Assembly: GCA_905221605.1 (NCBI GenBank)
Contig: CAJNDS010002230.1
Location: 280,001 to 344,000 of the forward strand
Direction: 5' to 3'
Source of the DNA: Symbiodinium natans
Lineage: Eukaryota > Sar > Dinophyceae > Suessiales > Symbiodiniaceae
Length of the DNA: 64,000 nucleotides
Under the pieces are notes generated by a model. The model searched no databases and was not told the DNA's origin. It saw nothing but the letters and a program-made list of their open reading frames with translations. The position numbers and the translations under genes were made by a program. This document shows, in pieces, positions 21,661 to 30,477 of this stretch (the first letter of the stretch is position 1; each line of letters opens with the position of its first letter).

Positions 21661-21874
21661 TGTTAGGATGATTGGTCAGATCACCTTTGTATCCACACAG
21701 AGATGCATTGGTCATCAGAGGATTGCTGGATCAACTTTGGCTCAAGTCGGAAAACATTGAGCTCGAGTGATTGCATCACACAGCAGAGTTTGTGCTTGTT
21801 GATTGTGCTTGATTGAACTGAGCAGTTCTGAGATCACCTGATTGAACAGACGATTTCGCTTTTGTAAAATTTCA
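21661..21874 (+). repeat. 5' LTR of the Copia element
   Basis: A 214-bp segment beginning TGTTAGGATG and ending TTTCA directly before the PBS, so it has the TG...CA ends expected of an LTR. It contains eight ATTG tetramers, about ten times the chance rate, and no CAAT. It also holds TTTGGCTCAAG (21736-21746), an exact match to the 3' end of the dinoflagellate spliced leader as I remember it. The assignment rests on the TG...CA/PBS geometry, because no second LTR copy was found for comparison. Confidence 0.65.
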
Positions 21875-21886
21875 TGGTAGCGGAGC
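21875..21886 (+). other. primer-binding site
   Basis: TGGTAGCGGAGC begins right after the LTR end. It is close to the common Copia PBS TGGTATCAGAGC, complementary to the 3' end of initiator methionine tRNA. The two differences may reflect the host tRNA. Confidence 0.7.
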
Positions 21887-21931
21887 ACTGGACGAAGTCC
21901 AAGGGCTCCTGAAAGATTGTCTAGATTCGTG

Positions 21932-24904
21932 ATGGCAGTATTTGGAAACTTTCAAGGTCTAGGAGGAGAAATCAAATTGTTTCCTCCACCGATTTTCCAT
22001 GGTGAGTCCGAGAAATGGGAAGATTGGAGCTGGCAATTGAAGTCGTATGTTTCCTTGTACAAACCTGTAGCCCAGTCATTGATGGACAGACTGGAAGGTA
22101 CTTATGACCCCTGCATTGACCAGCACTTGGAAGATTTCGAAGCAGCAAACTGTCCGAATCAAAGGTTAGTTGATTTCAGCAGACAATTGCACTATCTTCT
22201 TGCACAGATCACAGATGGCCCCGCCAGATTGGTCGTGAGATTGAACGAAGGCGGAAATGGTTTTGAGACTTGGAGGCAGTTGTACGAACGTTTTGCATTG
22301 CCTGACAGAGCCAGGGGAGTGAGCTTGTTGAGCAGATTGCTGGACTTCAGATTCAGAGACGCCTCATTCGAAGCGGATTTGACGGAGTTTATTTCATTGA
22401 AGAACAAGCATGAGAAAGCCACAGGGAAGCTCCTGGATGATGACCTATTGGTCACTCTGATGGTCAACAAAACCTCAGGCGCATTGCAGCAACATTTGCG
22501 CCTCAACGTTGATGCATTGACCACGTTTTCCGATGTTGTACAGATTGTGAAACAGTACTACCAGAGCAGGCGTTTAGCCAATTGGAGGTCACCAAACTCT
22601 TCAGAGGGACCAGTTCCCATGGACATAGGTGCATTGAAAGGAAAAGGAAAAGGATTCAAAGGCTACAAAGGAAAGGGCAAAGGATTCAAAGGAAAGAGCA
22701 AAGGATACAAAGGAAAAGGCAAAGGAAAGAATTGGAAAGGCAAAGGAAAGAAAGGATGCCACAAAGGCTCAGGAAAAGGAAAAGGAAAAGGAAAAGGAGG
22801 AAAGATTGGAAAAGGGCCCGACTCAGGAACAGGATGTTTCATTTGTGGTTCGCAGTCGCATTGGAGCAAGCATTGCCCTCAGAACCGACAGTCAGTGATT
22901 GCAGAGAGTGGAGAGCTAGGATATGAATGCACAGAAGAAGAGAATTGGCCTGAAGACACTGTTGACACCAGCTGGTGGTATGACGATTGGCAGAGCGCTT
23001 TGTACAGTGAAGAAGACTGGACGTATTGGGACGACGATTCCTGGTACGGTCAGGATTGGCATGATTCCTCTCAGGACTGGTCTGAGGATTGGTCTGATTG
23101 GAACTCAGGTGCGCAACCGGTTTTTGCTGCCACTGGCAGTGCATTGAGCAGAGAGGTACCCAACGCAGGCTCGCCACCATTGGCGACCCAAGAGACTGCA
23201 GCAGCAGTCACCATTGAGAGCACAGAGCGGAGTGAAGAGAGAGAATCATTGACTCCTCAGCTTGCTTCGAACAATCCATTGCTTGAGAGCCCCAGAAGGT
23301 CTAGTGCAGCCCCCAGGCCTGTGAGACCCAGCCTTGCAAGTAGATTGTTCGTAGGAGCTTTGATGCTGATTGGAACATTGTCAGCCTCTGTTCCTCCACA
23401 TCCTCGCAGTGCAGATGATGTGATTGTCGACAGAATGATTGGCAGTCACACTCCACATGATGACAGTAGCAGTGAGTCAAGCATTGAAGGTCAGAGTGAG
23501 CTAGTGCCGAACCCAACTGGCATTGGGATTGATCGCTTGTCTGATTTCCACACACAGTCAGGCATTGTCGACAGGAGTTGGATTTTGTTTGATTCTGGCG
23601 CATCAGCAAATTGCTGTCCACCTTGGTTCGCATCGGACTATCCATTGCACCCAGTAGGCAGTGATTGCCCGGCGCTTAGAAGCATCTCAGGCAAGACATT
23701 GTCCATCTTGGGGAAGCGTATTGTTGAACTTGACTGCAATGGCCACTCATTGTGCGTGCAGTTCTATGTTTGTGAGCACATTCCTTTCCCATTGGTCAGT
23801 GTGTCTAGATTCTTGCTTCAAGATTTTTGGACAATCATGGCAAAGGATTTCATGGCATTGATGACACCGTCAAATCAAACCGTGCCTATTGTTCGGCAAG
23901 GCACCTTGGTGTATCTCACCCCTACTGTCATTCCCTACTCAGCCTATTCAGGCCCTCGAACTGCATTGGAAATCAGTAGCTTCATGGATGACCTCGATCT
24001 TGAGACCATTGATCTTGAGTTGAGAGGCATCACTGATTCCACTCATTGTGAGTATGATCATCTTTCAAAGATTTCTTCATTGGTTGCGATGGCACAAGCT
24101 AGAGCAAGATCCAAACCAGCGTTCGCCAGAACCGTTGCAGCCAAAAGAAAAGCAACAAAGAACATGGATTATTGGGAGATTGATGATCCAAACTGCCTCC
24201 TGATCAGGCATCATGTGAAAACAAGACGAGCTATGTTCGGATTGACTCGTCTTCGTAGCTCGTTGCCTGTTGCTGAGGCCAGATTGACTGGCGCACGCGT
24301 CACTAAGGTGCGGTATAAGGATGGTACCGAGCAGGTCTATCGCGATGCAGATTGGAGATCTCTTGAGGATCCGGATGCTGCATTGTCTGGTGATTGGACG
24401 GGCACCACTGAGTTTGCATTGTATCCGGCTAGCGGACAGCTAGAAACCGGCGCGAAACGCACACGCGAACGCACGCGTCCGCAAGATGCATTGTCTTCTT
24501 CGCCCCGCCCGACCCGCCCCATTGAGAGTGTTCCGAGCCGAGGGACCGAGAAAGAATCAAAGAAAGTTCGCATTGTCTCGAAACAGCCGGAAAAACCGCA
24601 ATCCGCGACTCGCTCTGCCCCTTCGACATTGGAACAAGTGTCACGCGGAGAGCCGCAGCTTGGAGATAGCGAGATTGCTATTCTCAGAAGACTTCGCTCG
24701 ATTGGCGAGTTCAATGCGAAAATGCGTGAAGATTTGGTGCGGCTCTATCACACTCTCGATTCGACCACAAGCAAAGAGCGAACCACCGACTATTGGCTTC
24801 AGTTACCAAACTATTGGGTTCGTATGGTTCATCAGAAACGTACAGACGTACAGATATTGTGCACCCGGATGATGAGCCTTCCCCAATTGCAGAACAGAGC
24901 CTAG
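21932..24904 (+). CDS. Copia Gag and aspartic protease region
   Basis: The ATG at 21932 starts MAVFGNFQGLGG; earlier in-frame codons lack an ATG. The N-terminal part is a Copia-type Gag (Retrotran_gag/UBN2-like: W-x-x-W...L-x-x-Y-x-S...D-x-L-V). A lysine/glycine-rich linker follows at about residues 234-295. A CCHC zinc knuckle starts near residue 301 (CFICGSQSHWSKHC, C-x2-C-x4-H-x4-C). A tryptophan/aspartate-rich acidic stretch comes next, then a hydrophobic segment near residue 470 (RLFVGALMLIGTLSASV). The retroviral-type protease motif DSGA has its Asp near residue 554. The frame continues toward the integrase but meets TAG at 24902. From about 24.80 kb the natural reading appears to move to another frame, so the C-terminal 30 or so residues here are probably frameshifted. 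Confidence 0.88.
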   Translation: MAVFGNFQGLGGEIKLFPPPIFHGESEKWEDWSWQLKSYVSLYKPVAQSLMDRLEGTYDPCIDQHLEDFEAANCPNQRLVDFSRQLHYLLAQITDGPARLVVRLNEGGNGFETWRQLYERFALPDRARGVSLLSRLLDFRFRDASFEADLTEFISLKNKHEKATGKLLDDDLLVTLMVNKTSGALQQHLRLNVDALTTFSDVVQIVKQYYQSRRLANWRSPNSSEGPVPMDIGALKGKGKGFKGYKGKGKGFKGKSKGYKGKGKGKNWKGKGKKGCHKGSGKGKGKGKGGKIGKGPDSGTGCFICGSQSHWSKHCPQNRQSVIAESGELGYECTEEENWPEDTVDTSWWYDDWQSALYSEEDWTYWDDDSWYGQDWHDSSQDWSEDWSDWNSGAQPVFAATGSALSREVPNAGSPPLATQETAAAVTIESTERSEERESLTPQLASNNPLLESPRRSSAAPRPVRPSLASRLFVGALMLIGTLSASVPPHPRSADDVIVDRMIGSHTPHDDSSSESSIEGQSELVPNPTGIGIDRLSDFHTQSGIVDRSWILFDSGASANCCPPWFASDYPLHPVGSDCPALRSISGKTLSILGKRIVELDCNGHSLCVQFYVCEHIPFPLVSVSRFLLQDFWTIMAKDFMALMTPSNQTVPIVRQGTLVYLTPTVIPYSAYSGPRTALEISSFMDDLDLETIDLELRGITDSTHCEYDHLSKISSLVAMAQARARSKPAFARTVAAKRKATKNMDYWEIDDPNCLLIRHHVKTRRAMFGLTRLRSSLPVAEARLTGARVTKVRYKDGTEQVYRDADWRSLEDPDAALSGDWTGTTEFALYPASGQLETGAKRTRERTRPQDALSSSPRPTRPIESVPSRGTEKESKKVRIVSKQPEKPQSATRSAPSTLEQVSRGEPQLGDSEIAILRRLRSIGEFNAKMREDLVRLYHTLDSTTSKERTTDYWLQLPNYWVRMVHQKRTDVQILCTRMMSLPQLQNRA

Positions 24905-25005
24905 GCGATTTGCTTACTGCTGAGCGTTACACATACATTGTGGAATCGCAGTTCCCTGAGTTGAACGGCTCAGAGATTGAAGACCTGTGGTGCACCATGC
25001 TTTGA
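24793..25005 (+). pseudogene. frameshifted Copia linker segment
   Basis: In this +1-relative frame the sequence reads ...DIVHPDDEPSPIAEQSLGDL and ESQFPELNGSEIEDLW. That looks more like native protein than the parallel end of the gag-protease frame. It bridges the protease frame (ending 24904) and the integrase frame (from 24977). Two compensating single-base indels, one near 24.80-24.83 kb and one near 24.97-25.00 kb, would explain it. Confidence 0.55.
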
Positions 25006-27412
25006 TCCTGATGGTGTTGAAACGGAACCTAAGGCAGATCCCAGGCGAGAATTGTATCATGTTTGGAGAGGCTTTGTTTTCTTCGCTTCGGTGCCTATTG
25101 AGGTAGGAAGGCCCATTCAGGACACTGATGACAAGCATGCTAGAGTTGCCAAAGGATTGAAGGTTCCTGGTGAACCATCAGCCTCAGAAAGAGCCCAACA
25201 TGAATTGACACATTTGCCTTTCAGAGATTGGTGTCCTCATTGTGTCAAGTCACAAGGTCGTCATGGTCCTGCAAAGAAACAGTCAGATAGACAGCCTGTG
25301 ATTCAGGTTGACTATTGCTTCCAAGCTACACATCCAGATCTCCCATTGAGAAAGATCTTGTCAGCTTGTGATGTTCAGACTGGTTTGGGCATGGCTGTGA
25401 TTGTTCCATCAAAAGGTGAGAACAACTATGCAGTAGCCGAATTGAAGAAATTCATCTACGAGTGCGGAAGAACTTTTGGCATTCTGCAGTATGACCAAGA
25501 ATCCCCATTGAAGAATGTCTGCCAAAGAGTCTGCGCTGAACTAGGTGGATTGAGTCTTCGTGCTGCGCCCAAATCACACCCACAAAGTAGTGGTTCGGTA
25601 GGTCAGATGCAAAGGACATTGTATGGTCAGGTTCGCACTTTGATTGCCCAAGTTGAGCAAAACTTGAACATTCAGATCACTTCAGATCATGTTTTGTACC
25701 CCTGGGCATTGAAGCATGCACAATGGCTATTGAACCGATACCTTGTTCATTCTGACAGCTGCACGTCTTATTACAGACGATGGAACCGAAACTATGAAGG
25801 TGGATTGTGTCAGTTTGCAGAGGTTGTTCATGCCAAAGTGATTGGTGGTCACGCGGTTAGAAAAGCCGACATCCCTTGGAAGTCAGCATTGTGGCTAGGA
25901 AGAGACACTGAGGCAGATGAGATCATTGTTGCCACTGACGAAGGAGTGACTAAGGTCAGGACAGTCAGAAGGACTCCTCCTTCTCAGCATTGGCAGCCCG
26001 ACATTGTCAATGGACTCAAGGCTCTTCCTTGGAAGCCCAAGACTGATGGCGAACACACTACCGAGGTTGTATTGCCTAAGTCGTTGACTGTAATAGGAAA
26101 GGTTCGAGACCCCCCGGGATTGACGCCACCTGTAGAGCCCAAAGAAGTTGTCAGGACCGAAAACCTCAAAACAGAGCCATTGCAACTTGAGGACATGCCA
26201 GAGAGAAGAGCTGACACGTCAATTGCTGAACAACCTGCATCTTCCTCCGCAGGAATTGTAAGGCCCGCTGAAGCTGCGGAAGACGAGAGAGCAGCTAAGT
26301 CTCTTCGCATTGACCCCGAGGCTCCTGTAGCAGAACCATCACCAAAGTCTAGGAAGATTGCTGCAGTCATGCAGCTGATTGGTGCTACTGTAGGAGTAAA
26401 CAAAGCTATCACCAAGGATGGCATTGAGGTTCCAGTTCACGTCAACTACGATGAAGAAGAGTATCGCACTGAATTGAAGCTCACAGAACCTATCATTTGG
26501 GACATCACGCGTGAGTACCCTGAATTGGCCCAAAAGAAAGGAATGGACCACGAAATGGGCTCCATGAAGGATTTCAACGTGTACACTGAGGTCCCAATTG
26601 AAAAATGTACAGAAGAGCAAATCAGCAATGCCATTGGAGTTCGTTGGGTGAAAAGATGGAAGACGGACACGGAATTGCGAATGAGATTGGTCGTTCAAGG
26701 TTGTTATCAAGATGCGACGAAGCTAGACACAGATTCATTGTTTGCAAGCACGCCTTCGCTTGTGACGATGAGATTGCTTCTTGTCATGGCCTTAGCTCGC
26801 AATTGGTCTATCAGCCTTGCAGATATCTCAACCGTATTTCTTCACGCCGCTATTGGCGCAGGTGAAGAGATTTTCGTCGTTCCTCCTGCAGAATACTATC
26901 CAACGAGAAATTGTCTGTGGAAACTCAACAGGGCTATGTATGGACTCAAGCAAAGTCCACGATTGTGGCAAGAACATTTTGCTAAGACCATGCAAAAGCT
27001 GGGATGCCGGCGCTGCAAGTCCGATAGCAACTTGTATTGTCACTCTTCGAAACAGCTCTATGTTTTGGCGTATGTTGATGATTTGATGATTGTAGGAGAC
27101 CCCGAACAGTCCAAAGCTTTCATTGATTCTCTCAACAAAGAGCTTCTTGTGAAGATCACTGGACGATTGGAAGCAGGGAGCGAGCATTCCTTTCTAGGAC
27201 GGAATCTGCGCCATAACGGAGATTCCATCGACATCCTCATGTCTCAGCAGTACATTGAAGAGATTCTGAAGCTTTATAGCATGAACTCTAGCTCGAACAT
27301 TGTGAACACCACAGGCTCCTCAGCCCTGAAGAGAGTTCAAGATTCTGACACCCCGCTTGACAAAGAGGAGCGCTCGAAGTTTCGCACAGCAGTTGGAAAA
27401 TTGCTTGGCTAG
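24977..27412 (+). CDS. Copia integrase and reverse transcriptase
   Basis: This frame has no upstream ATG and is a continuation of the polyprotein. Near the start is the zinc-binding end of integrase (HELTHLPFRDWCPHC). The catalytic core follows, with Asp in VIQVDYCF and Asp in LQYDQES. Exactly 35 residues after the second Asp, at the position of the catalytic Glu, there is Gly (SSGSVGQMQRTL). The reverse transcriptase follows, with motif A-like LADISTVFLHA, the block RAMYGLKQSPRLWQ and the catalytic YVDD (27071-27082). The frame ends GKLLG then TAG, where Copia proteins continue W-L-A; one missing base at about 27405 explains it. Enzymatically, integration is probably lost while the RT catalytic residues remain. 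Confidence 0.88.
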   Translation: MKTCGAPCFDPDGVETEPKADPRRELYHVWRGFVFFASVPIEVGRPIQDTDDKHARVAKGLKVPGEPSASERAQHELTHLPFRDWCPHCVKSQGRHGPAKKQSDRQPVIQVDYCFQATHPDLPLRKILSACDVQTGLGMAVIVPSKGENNYAVAELKKFIYECGRTFGILQYDQESPLKNVCQRVCAELGGLSLRAAPKSHPQSSGSVGQMQRTLYGQVRTLIAQVEQNLNIQITSDHVLYPWALKHAQWLLNRYLVHSDSCTSYYRRWNRNYEGGLCQFAEVVHAKVIGGHAVRKADIPWKSALWLGRDTEADEIIVATDEGVTKVRTVRRTPPSQHWQPDIVNGLKALPWKPKTDGEHTTEVVLPKSLTVIGKVRDPPGLTPPVEPKEVVRTENLKTEPLQLEDMPERRADTSIAEQPASSSAGIVRPAEAAEDERAAKSLRIDPEAPVAEPSPKSRKIAAVMQLIGATVGVNKAITKDGIEVPVHVNYDEEEYRTELKLTEPIIWDITREYPELAQKKGMDHEMGSMKDFNVYTEVPIEKCTEEQISNAIGVRWVKRWKTDTELRMRLVVQGCYQDATKLDTDSLFASTPSLVTMRLLLVMALARNWSISLADISTVFLHAAIGAGEEIFVVPPAEYYPTRNCLWKLNRAMYGLKQSPRLWQEHFAKTMQKLGCRRCKSDSNLYCHSSKQLYVLAYVDDLMIVGDPEQSKAFIDSLNKELLVKITGRLEAGSEHSFLGRNLRHNGDSIDILMSQQYIEEILKLYSMNSSSNIVNTTGSSALKRVQDSDTPLDKEERSKFRTAVGKLLG

Positions 27413-27441
27413 CGTTTGTAAGGCCTGATTGTTCCTACGCG

Positions 27442-28071
27442 GTGAAGGAGCTCAGTCGTGATGTGAAAGGACCCACATTGGAGAGCCTCGCCAAGCTTAA
27501 GCATTTGTTGAGGTATCTTAACGGTACTCGGCACACGGTGCTTCGATTGAGACCGACTCATATGTTGACAGATTGGAAGTCGAGCCTGGAGCTCGTTTGC
27601 TTTGTCGACAGTGATTGGGCCGGTTGCTCGAAGACAAGAAAGTCGACGAGCGGAAGCACGGTGCAATTGCTTGGCTCACCCATAGTGCACACATCTCGCA
27701 CACAGGCTACCGTAGCATTGTCTTCCGGCGAAGCAGAACTGTATGCTATTGGCCAAGGCATTAACGAAGCATTGTACGTAAAGTCGATCATCCTCGAAGC
27801 AGAATTTGCGCGCAAGGTGCGAATTACTGTTCACACGGATAGCACGGCTGGAAAGTCTATTGCCTCACGGTTTGGAACGGGCAAGCGTACAAAACACGTT
27901 GAGCTTAGGTACTTGTACATGCAGAATCTGATTGACGCAGGCATGCTGCGAGTGTGCAAGATTGGCACAAAGGACAATTGTGCTGATCTCCTCACGAAGT
28001 ATGTGTCCACGGAGACATTGCAGTCTCTGTTGAATCGCTTGGGATTGATCCGAAACGACTTCCGATTGTGA
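27442..28071 (+). CDS. Copia RNase H (frameshifted 3' part of pol)
   Basis: Continues the pol reading in another frame after the break at 27.41 kb. In-frame sequence from about 27403 (WLAFVRPDCSYAVKELS) belongs to it, so its start at 27442 is only the first start-like codon. RNase H motifs are complete: Asp in FVDSDWAGC, Glu in LSSGEAELYA, and Asp in VHTDSTAGKS. It ends with TGA at 28069-28071. It is normally the C-terminal domain of the same polyprotein. Confidence 0.85.
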   Translation: MKELSRDVKGPTLESLAKLKHLLRYLNGTRHTVLRLRPTHMLTDWKSSLELVCFVDSDWAGCSKTRKSTSGSTVQLLGSPIVHTSRTQATVALSSGEAELYAIGQGINEALYVKSIILEAEFARKVRITVHTDSTAGKSIASRFGTGKRTKHVELRYLYMQNLIDAGMLRVCKIGTKDNCADLLTKYVSTETLQSLLNRLGLIRNDFRL

Positions 28072-28522
28072 CTGAAGCACTGGCATCGTTTCACTTACCC
28101 TTAAAAAGATTGTTTCACATGTTCCTTTTGGCATTGCATGTTCAGTCTTCACATGTTACATGTTCTGACTGAGGGACCGAGAGAGAGAGAAGAAGAAGAG
28201 CATTGGCATTGACAAACATTGTCTGCGTTGCTGCTTGTGTCACATGGGGACATGTATTGGTTTCGCGTTTTGATTCCTTACATTGCTTCGCATACGCCAT
28301 GCCCAGGCTGCAAACAAAAGATTGCATGCGTCAGCACTCATTGCACAACGAAAACTCGCCCTTACAAGCAACAACACATTGACCACACGCAACAACGCAT
28401 TTTACAGCAGCATAGTGTTTAGAGTAGAACCTCTCTAACTAGCACATTGTACATAGATTGATTCTTTCAAGCTTTCCCAGTATTTTATTTTCTCCTTTAG
28501 GATTTTCCGATTTTCCTTTTAG
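28072..28522 (+). other. spacer after pol, with purine tract and splice-like end
   Basis: No long plus frame. It contains the purine-rich GAGAGAGAGAAGAAGAAGAG (28181-28200), a candidate polypurine tract, and about twelve ATTG tetramers. It ends in a pyrimidine-rich stretch and TTTTAG directly before the next open frame, which resembles a splice acceptor. Confidence 0.5.
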
Positions 28523-29893
28523 GTGAATTGTGATCTTGGAAGTTCTTTTGGGAATTTGTCTTTTGTTGCATTCTCTGCTGTGATTGCAGTCACGAGAGCA
28601 TTCCTTTTGGGCATTGCGCACCTCCGAAGCCTCATTGCTGCCATGGACAACGCTGCAATTGAGAACAGTTGTGGCATTGTGGCGTCCCAAGGTGTTGGGA
28701 TTGAGCTCAGGAGGACGGCATTGGCCAACCTTGAGCGATTGGTCATGCTGGCCATTGGTCAATTCGGACCGGAAGCCTTGCTCTGGACCTTATTGGCTTC
28801 CATTGTGAGTGCCCTTCCCCTTGAGGAGGAGATCACATTGTCGCTGATTGGCACACACCCGCAAGAGACTGGTGTGTTGGCCTTGGCGGAATTGTTGACG
28901 CGTCTCGAGATCATGATTGATTGTGTCACGTCCGCCCTGGTGGCCCGGACCCGTCAGATTCCGCAACTGGCATTGGATCCGCTGCATGTCCTGAATTGCC
29001 GCTTTGCAACGGCACCATTGCCCACCGGCAACGACCATTGGTGCAGCATGAGCTCAAAGGTCAAGATGATCATTGAGCGTTGCGCGGCAACCATTGGTGA
29101 AGCGTTGGATCTTTCGACGGCCATTGGCTCCTACACTGCGTTGCCTCACATGGACTGGATAAGGGCATTGGTTCAGCAGACGACCATTGTGAAGACATTG
29201 GGAGCTGGACGCTATGACGACACATTGTCCAACTTGTGGGCAATTGTTTGCCTGCCTTTGAGTCTGATCAGGACATTGGTGGGCATTGATGGCGATGACG
29301 CAGATGGAGTCATTGAGATGGACTGGGATTGCCTCCCATGCCGCCAGATCAACATCGCCTTCTCCATTGAAGGAGCAGTGGCAAAACTTGCCCATTGGGT
29401 GAGGCAGAACCATTTGGAGGCCCATTGGTCCGAGGCCGCTGCATTGGTCTTTTTCAGGCCGACGAAGGCCTTTATGGCCCCGGTTGCGAAGAACTCCAGC
29501 TTCATTGGAGGTTTAAGCAATTGGCACAATCAGTCGTATGTGCCCGCCACTACGCTCATGGTGGCAAGCGACTTCTCATTGTCGCCATTGCAGCGGGACC
29601 TGGCTTTTGTGGTGGAATTGGGCTGCACGGTATTGGATCTTGCGTGGGCGATTCACCAGGATGCCATTGCGAACCCGATTGGCTTTCAGATGGGCTTCAC
29701 GCGGTCCATTGCCTACCCCAAGGCATTGAGGGATGTCTTTTCGATGTGCGGCATTGACGAGGATATGAATGAAGTGGAGATTGGCGGCAGTGCCAACCGC
29801 ACATTGGAGCATCGTGGCTCGGTGCCCGACGCAGTGCCATCCATTGGCACGACCTTTGTGGTTCCGAACGGAAGCCACGTCACCATCGGCTAG
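28523..29893 (+). CDS. orphan ORF, 456 residues, unknown function
   Basis: A single uninterrupted plus frame. The first codon listed is GTG, directly after a pyrimidine tract and AG, so it may be the start of an exon. The first ATG is at 28643 (MDNAAIENSCG, 416 residues). The predicted protein is rich in Ala, Leu and Ile, with moderately hydrophobic stretches (LLWTLLASIVSALPLEEE; NLWAIVCLPLSLIRTLVGID) and many Trp/His pairs. I recognise no family. It has about 50 ATTG tetramers in all three codon phases, far above chance, exactly as in the adjacent Copia element. It is therefore likely part of, or derived from, the same element. An open frame this long in GC-balanced DNA argues for past or present coding constraint. 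Confidence 0.6.
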   Translation: MNCDLGSSFGNLSFVAFSAVIAVTRAFLLGIAHLRSLIAAMDNAAIENSCGIVASQGVGIELRRTALANLERLVMLAIGQFGPEALLWTLLASIVSALPLEEEITLSLIGTHPQETGVLALAELLTRLEIMIDCVTSALVARTRQIPQLALDPLHVLNCRFATAPLPTGNDHWCSMSSKVKMIIERCAATIGEALDLSTAIGSYTALPHMDWIRALVQQTTIVKTLGAGRYDDTLSNLWAIVCLPLSLIRTLVGIDGDDADGVIEMDWDCLPCRQINIAFSIEGAVAKLAHWVRQNHLEAHWSEAAALVFFRPTKAFMAPVAKNSSFIGGLSNWHNQSYVPATTLMVASDFSLSPLQRDLAFVVELGCTVLDLAWAIHQDAIANPIGFQMGFTRSIAYPKALRDVFSMCGIDEDMNEVEIGGSANRTLEHRGSVPDAVPSIGTTFVVPNGSHVTIG

Positions 29894-30477
29894 GCGATGG
29901 ATTGCCAGAGTGCAACAATTTTGATGAGCTGCTGATTGGCATTCGACATCGTTTGCTGTGGTTCTGGATCTCAGAATTGCCTCGAGCAATACATTGACTG
30001 GAATTGGCAGAATCGGTGGCTGACTCCTTCAGCTGTGGTGCATTGCCACTCGTCACGACGTGATGTTGCTTCCATGTGGCATTGTACAGTCTTTTGAGCC
30101 GGATTCTTGCAGATTTACATTGCAGTTCCGATGTGCAAAAAGGATTTGAGCCTGAGCTGTTGAGTCGTGTCCTATTCTTGCTTCTTTTGAGTGAATGATG
30201 TTGATATATTTTTGGATGGAGTTTGAATTGTTTTGCCTGCACGAAACCGAGAGTCTTCGTGGCCTCGAGCCTTCGCAGCCAGCTGCGCAACAGGTTTTTC
30301 AAGTGGAATGTGTTTTTTAAACAAGCTCTTTCATGAAGGGTGGCGTGCCGAATTGTGTAATTTAGATGTCTGCTTGTGCGAGGGAAGTTGTTTTCGTGGG
30401 ACTGTGCCCATGTGTGCTCGGGTTTCACCGTGGCGTGATTTGTCTTCGCACGATGTCACATTGTTCGCATTGCACTG
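29894..30477 (+). other. 3' region after the orphan ORF
   Basis: ATTG density falls from about one per 25 bp before 30120 to background after it, which may mark the element's right edge. A minus frame (29880-30428) is open but featureless. No LTR copy was found. Confidence 0.45.

Larger units (their letters stand above)
21661..28200 (+). mobile_element. degenerate Ty1/Copia LTR retrotransposon
   Basis: Order: 5' LTR (21661-21874), PBS (21875), gag-protease frame (from ATG 21932), integrase and reverse transcriptase frame (24977-27412), RNase H frame (27442-28071), purine-rich tract (28171-28200). Integrase precedes reverse transcriptase, which defines the Copia class. The coding region is interrupted by at least two frame changes (about 24.80-25.00 kb and 27.41 kb). 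The third catalytic integrase residue is replaced. No 3' LTR matching the 5' one was found. The ATTG excess continues to about 30.1 kb, so the true 3' limit may lie beyond the purine tract. Confidence 0.88.

Noticed and set aside
29054-30428. Minus-strand frames opposite and after the orphan ORF
   Set aside because: They are shadows of the ATTG-rich plus strand, whose inverse complement contains few stops; no domain or start context.
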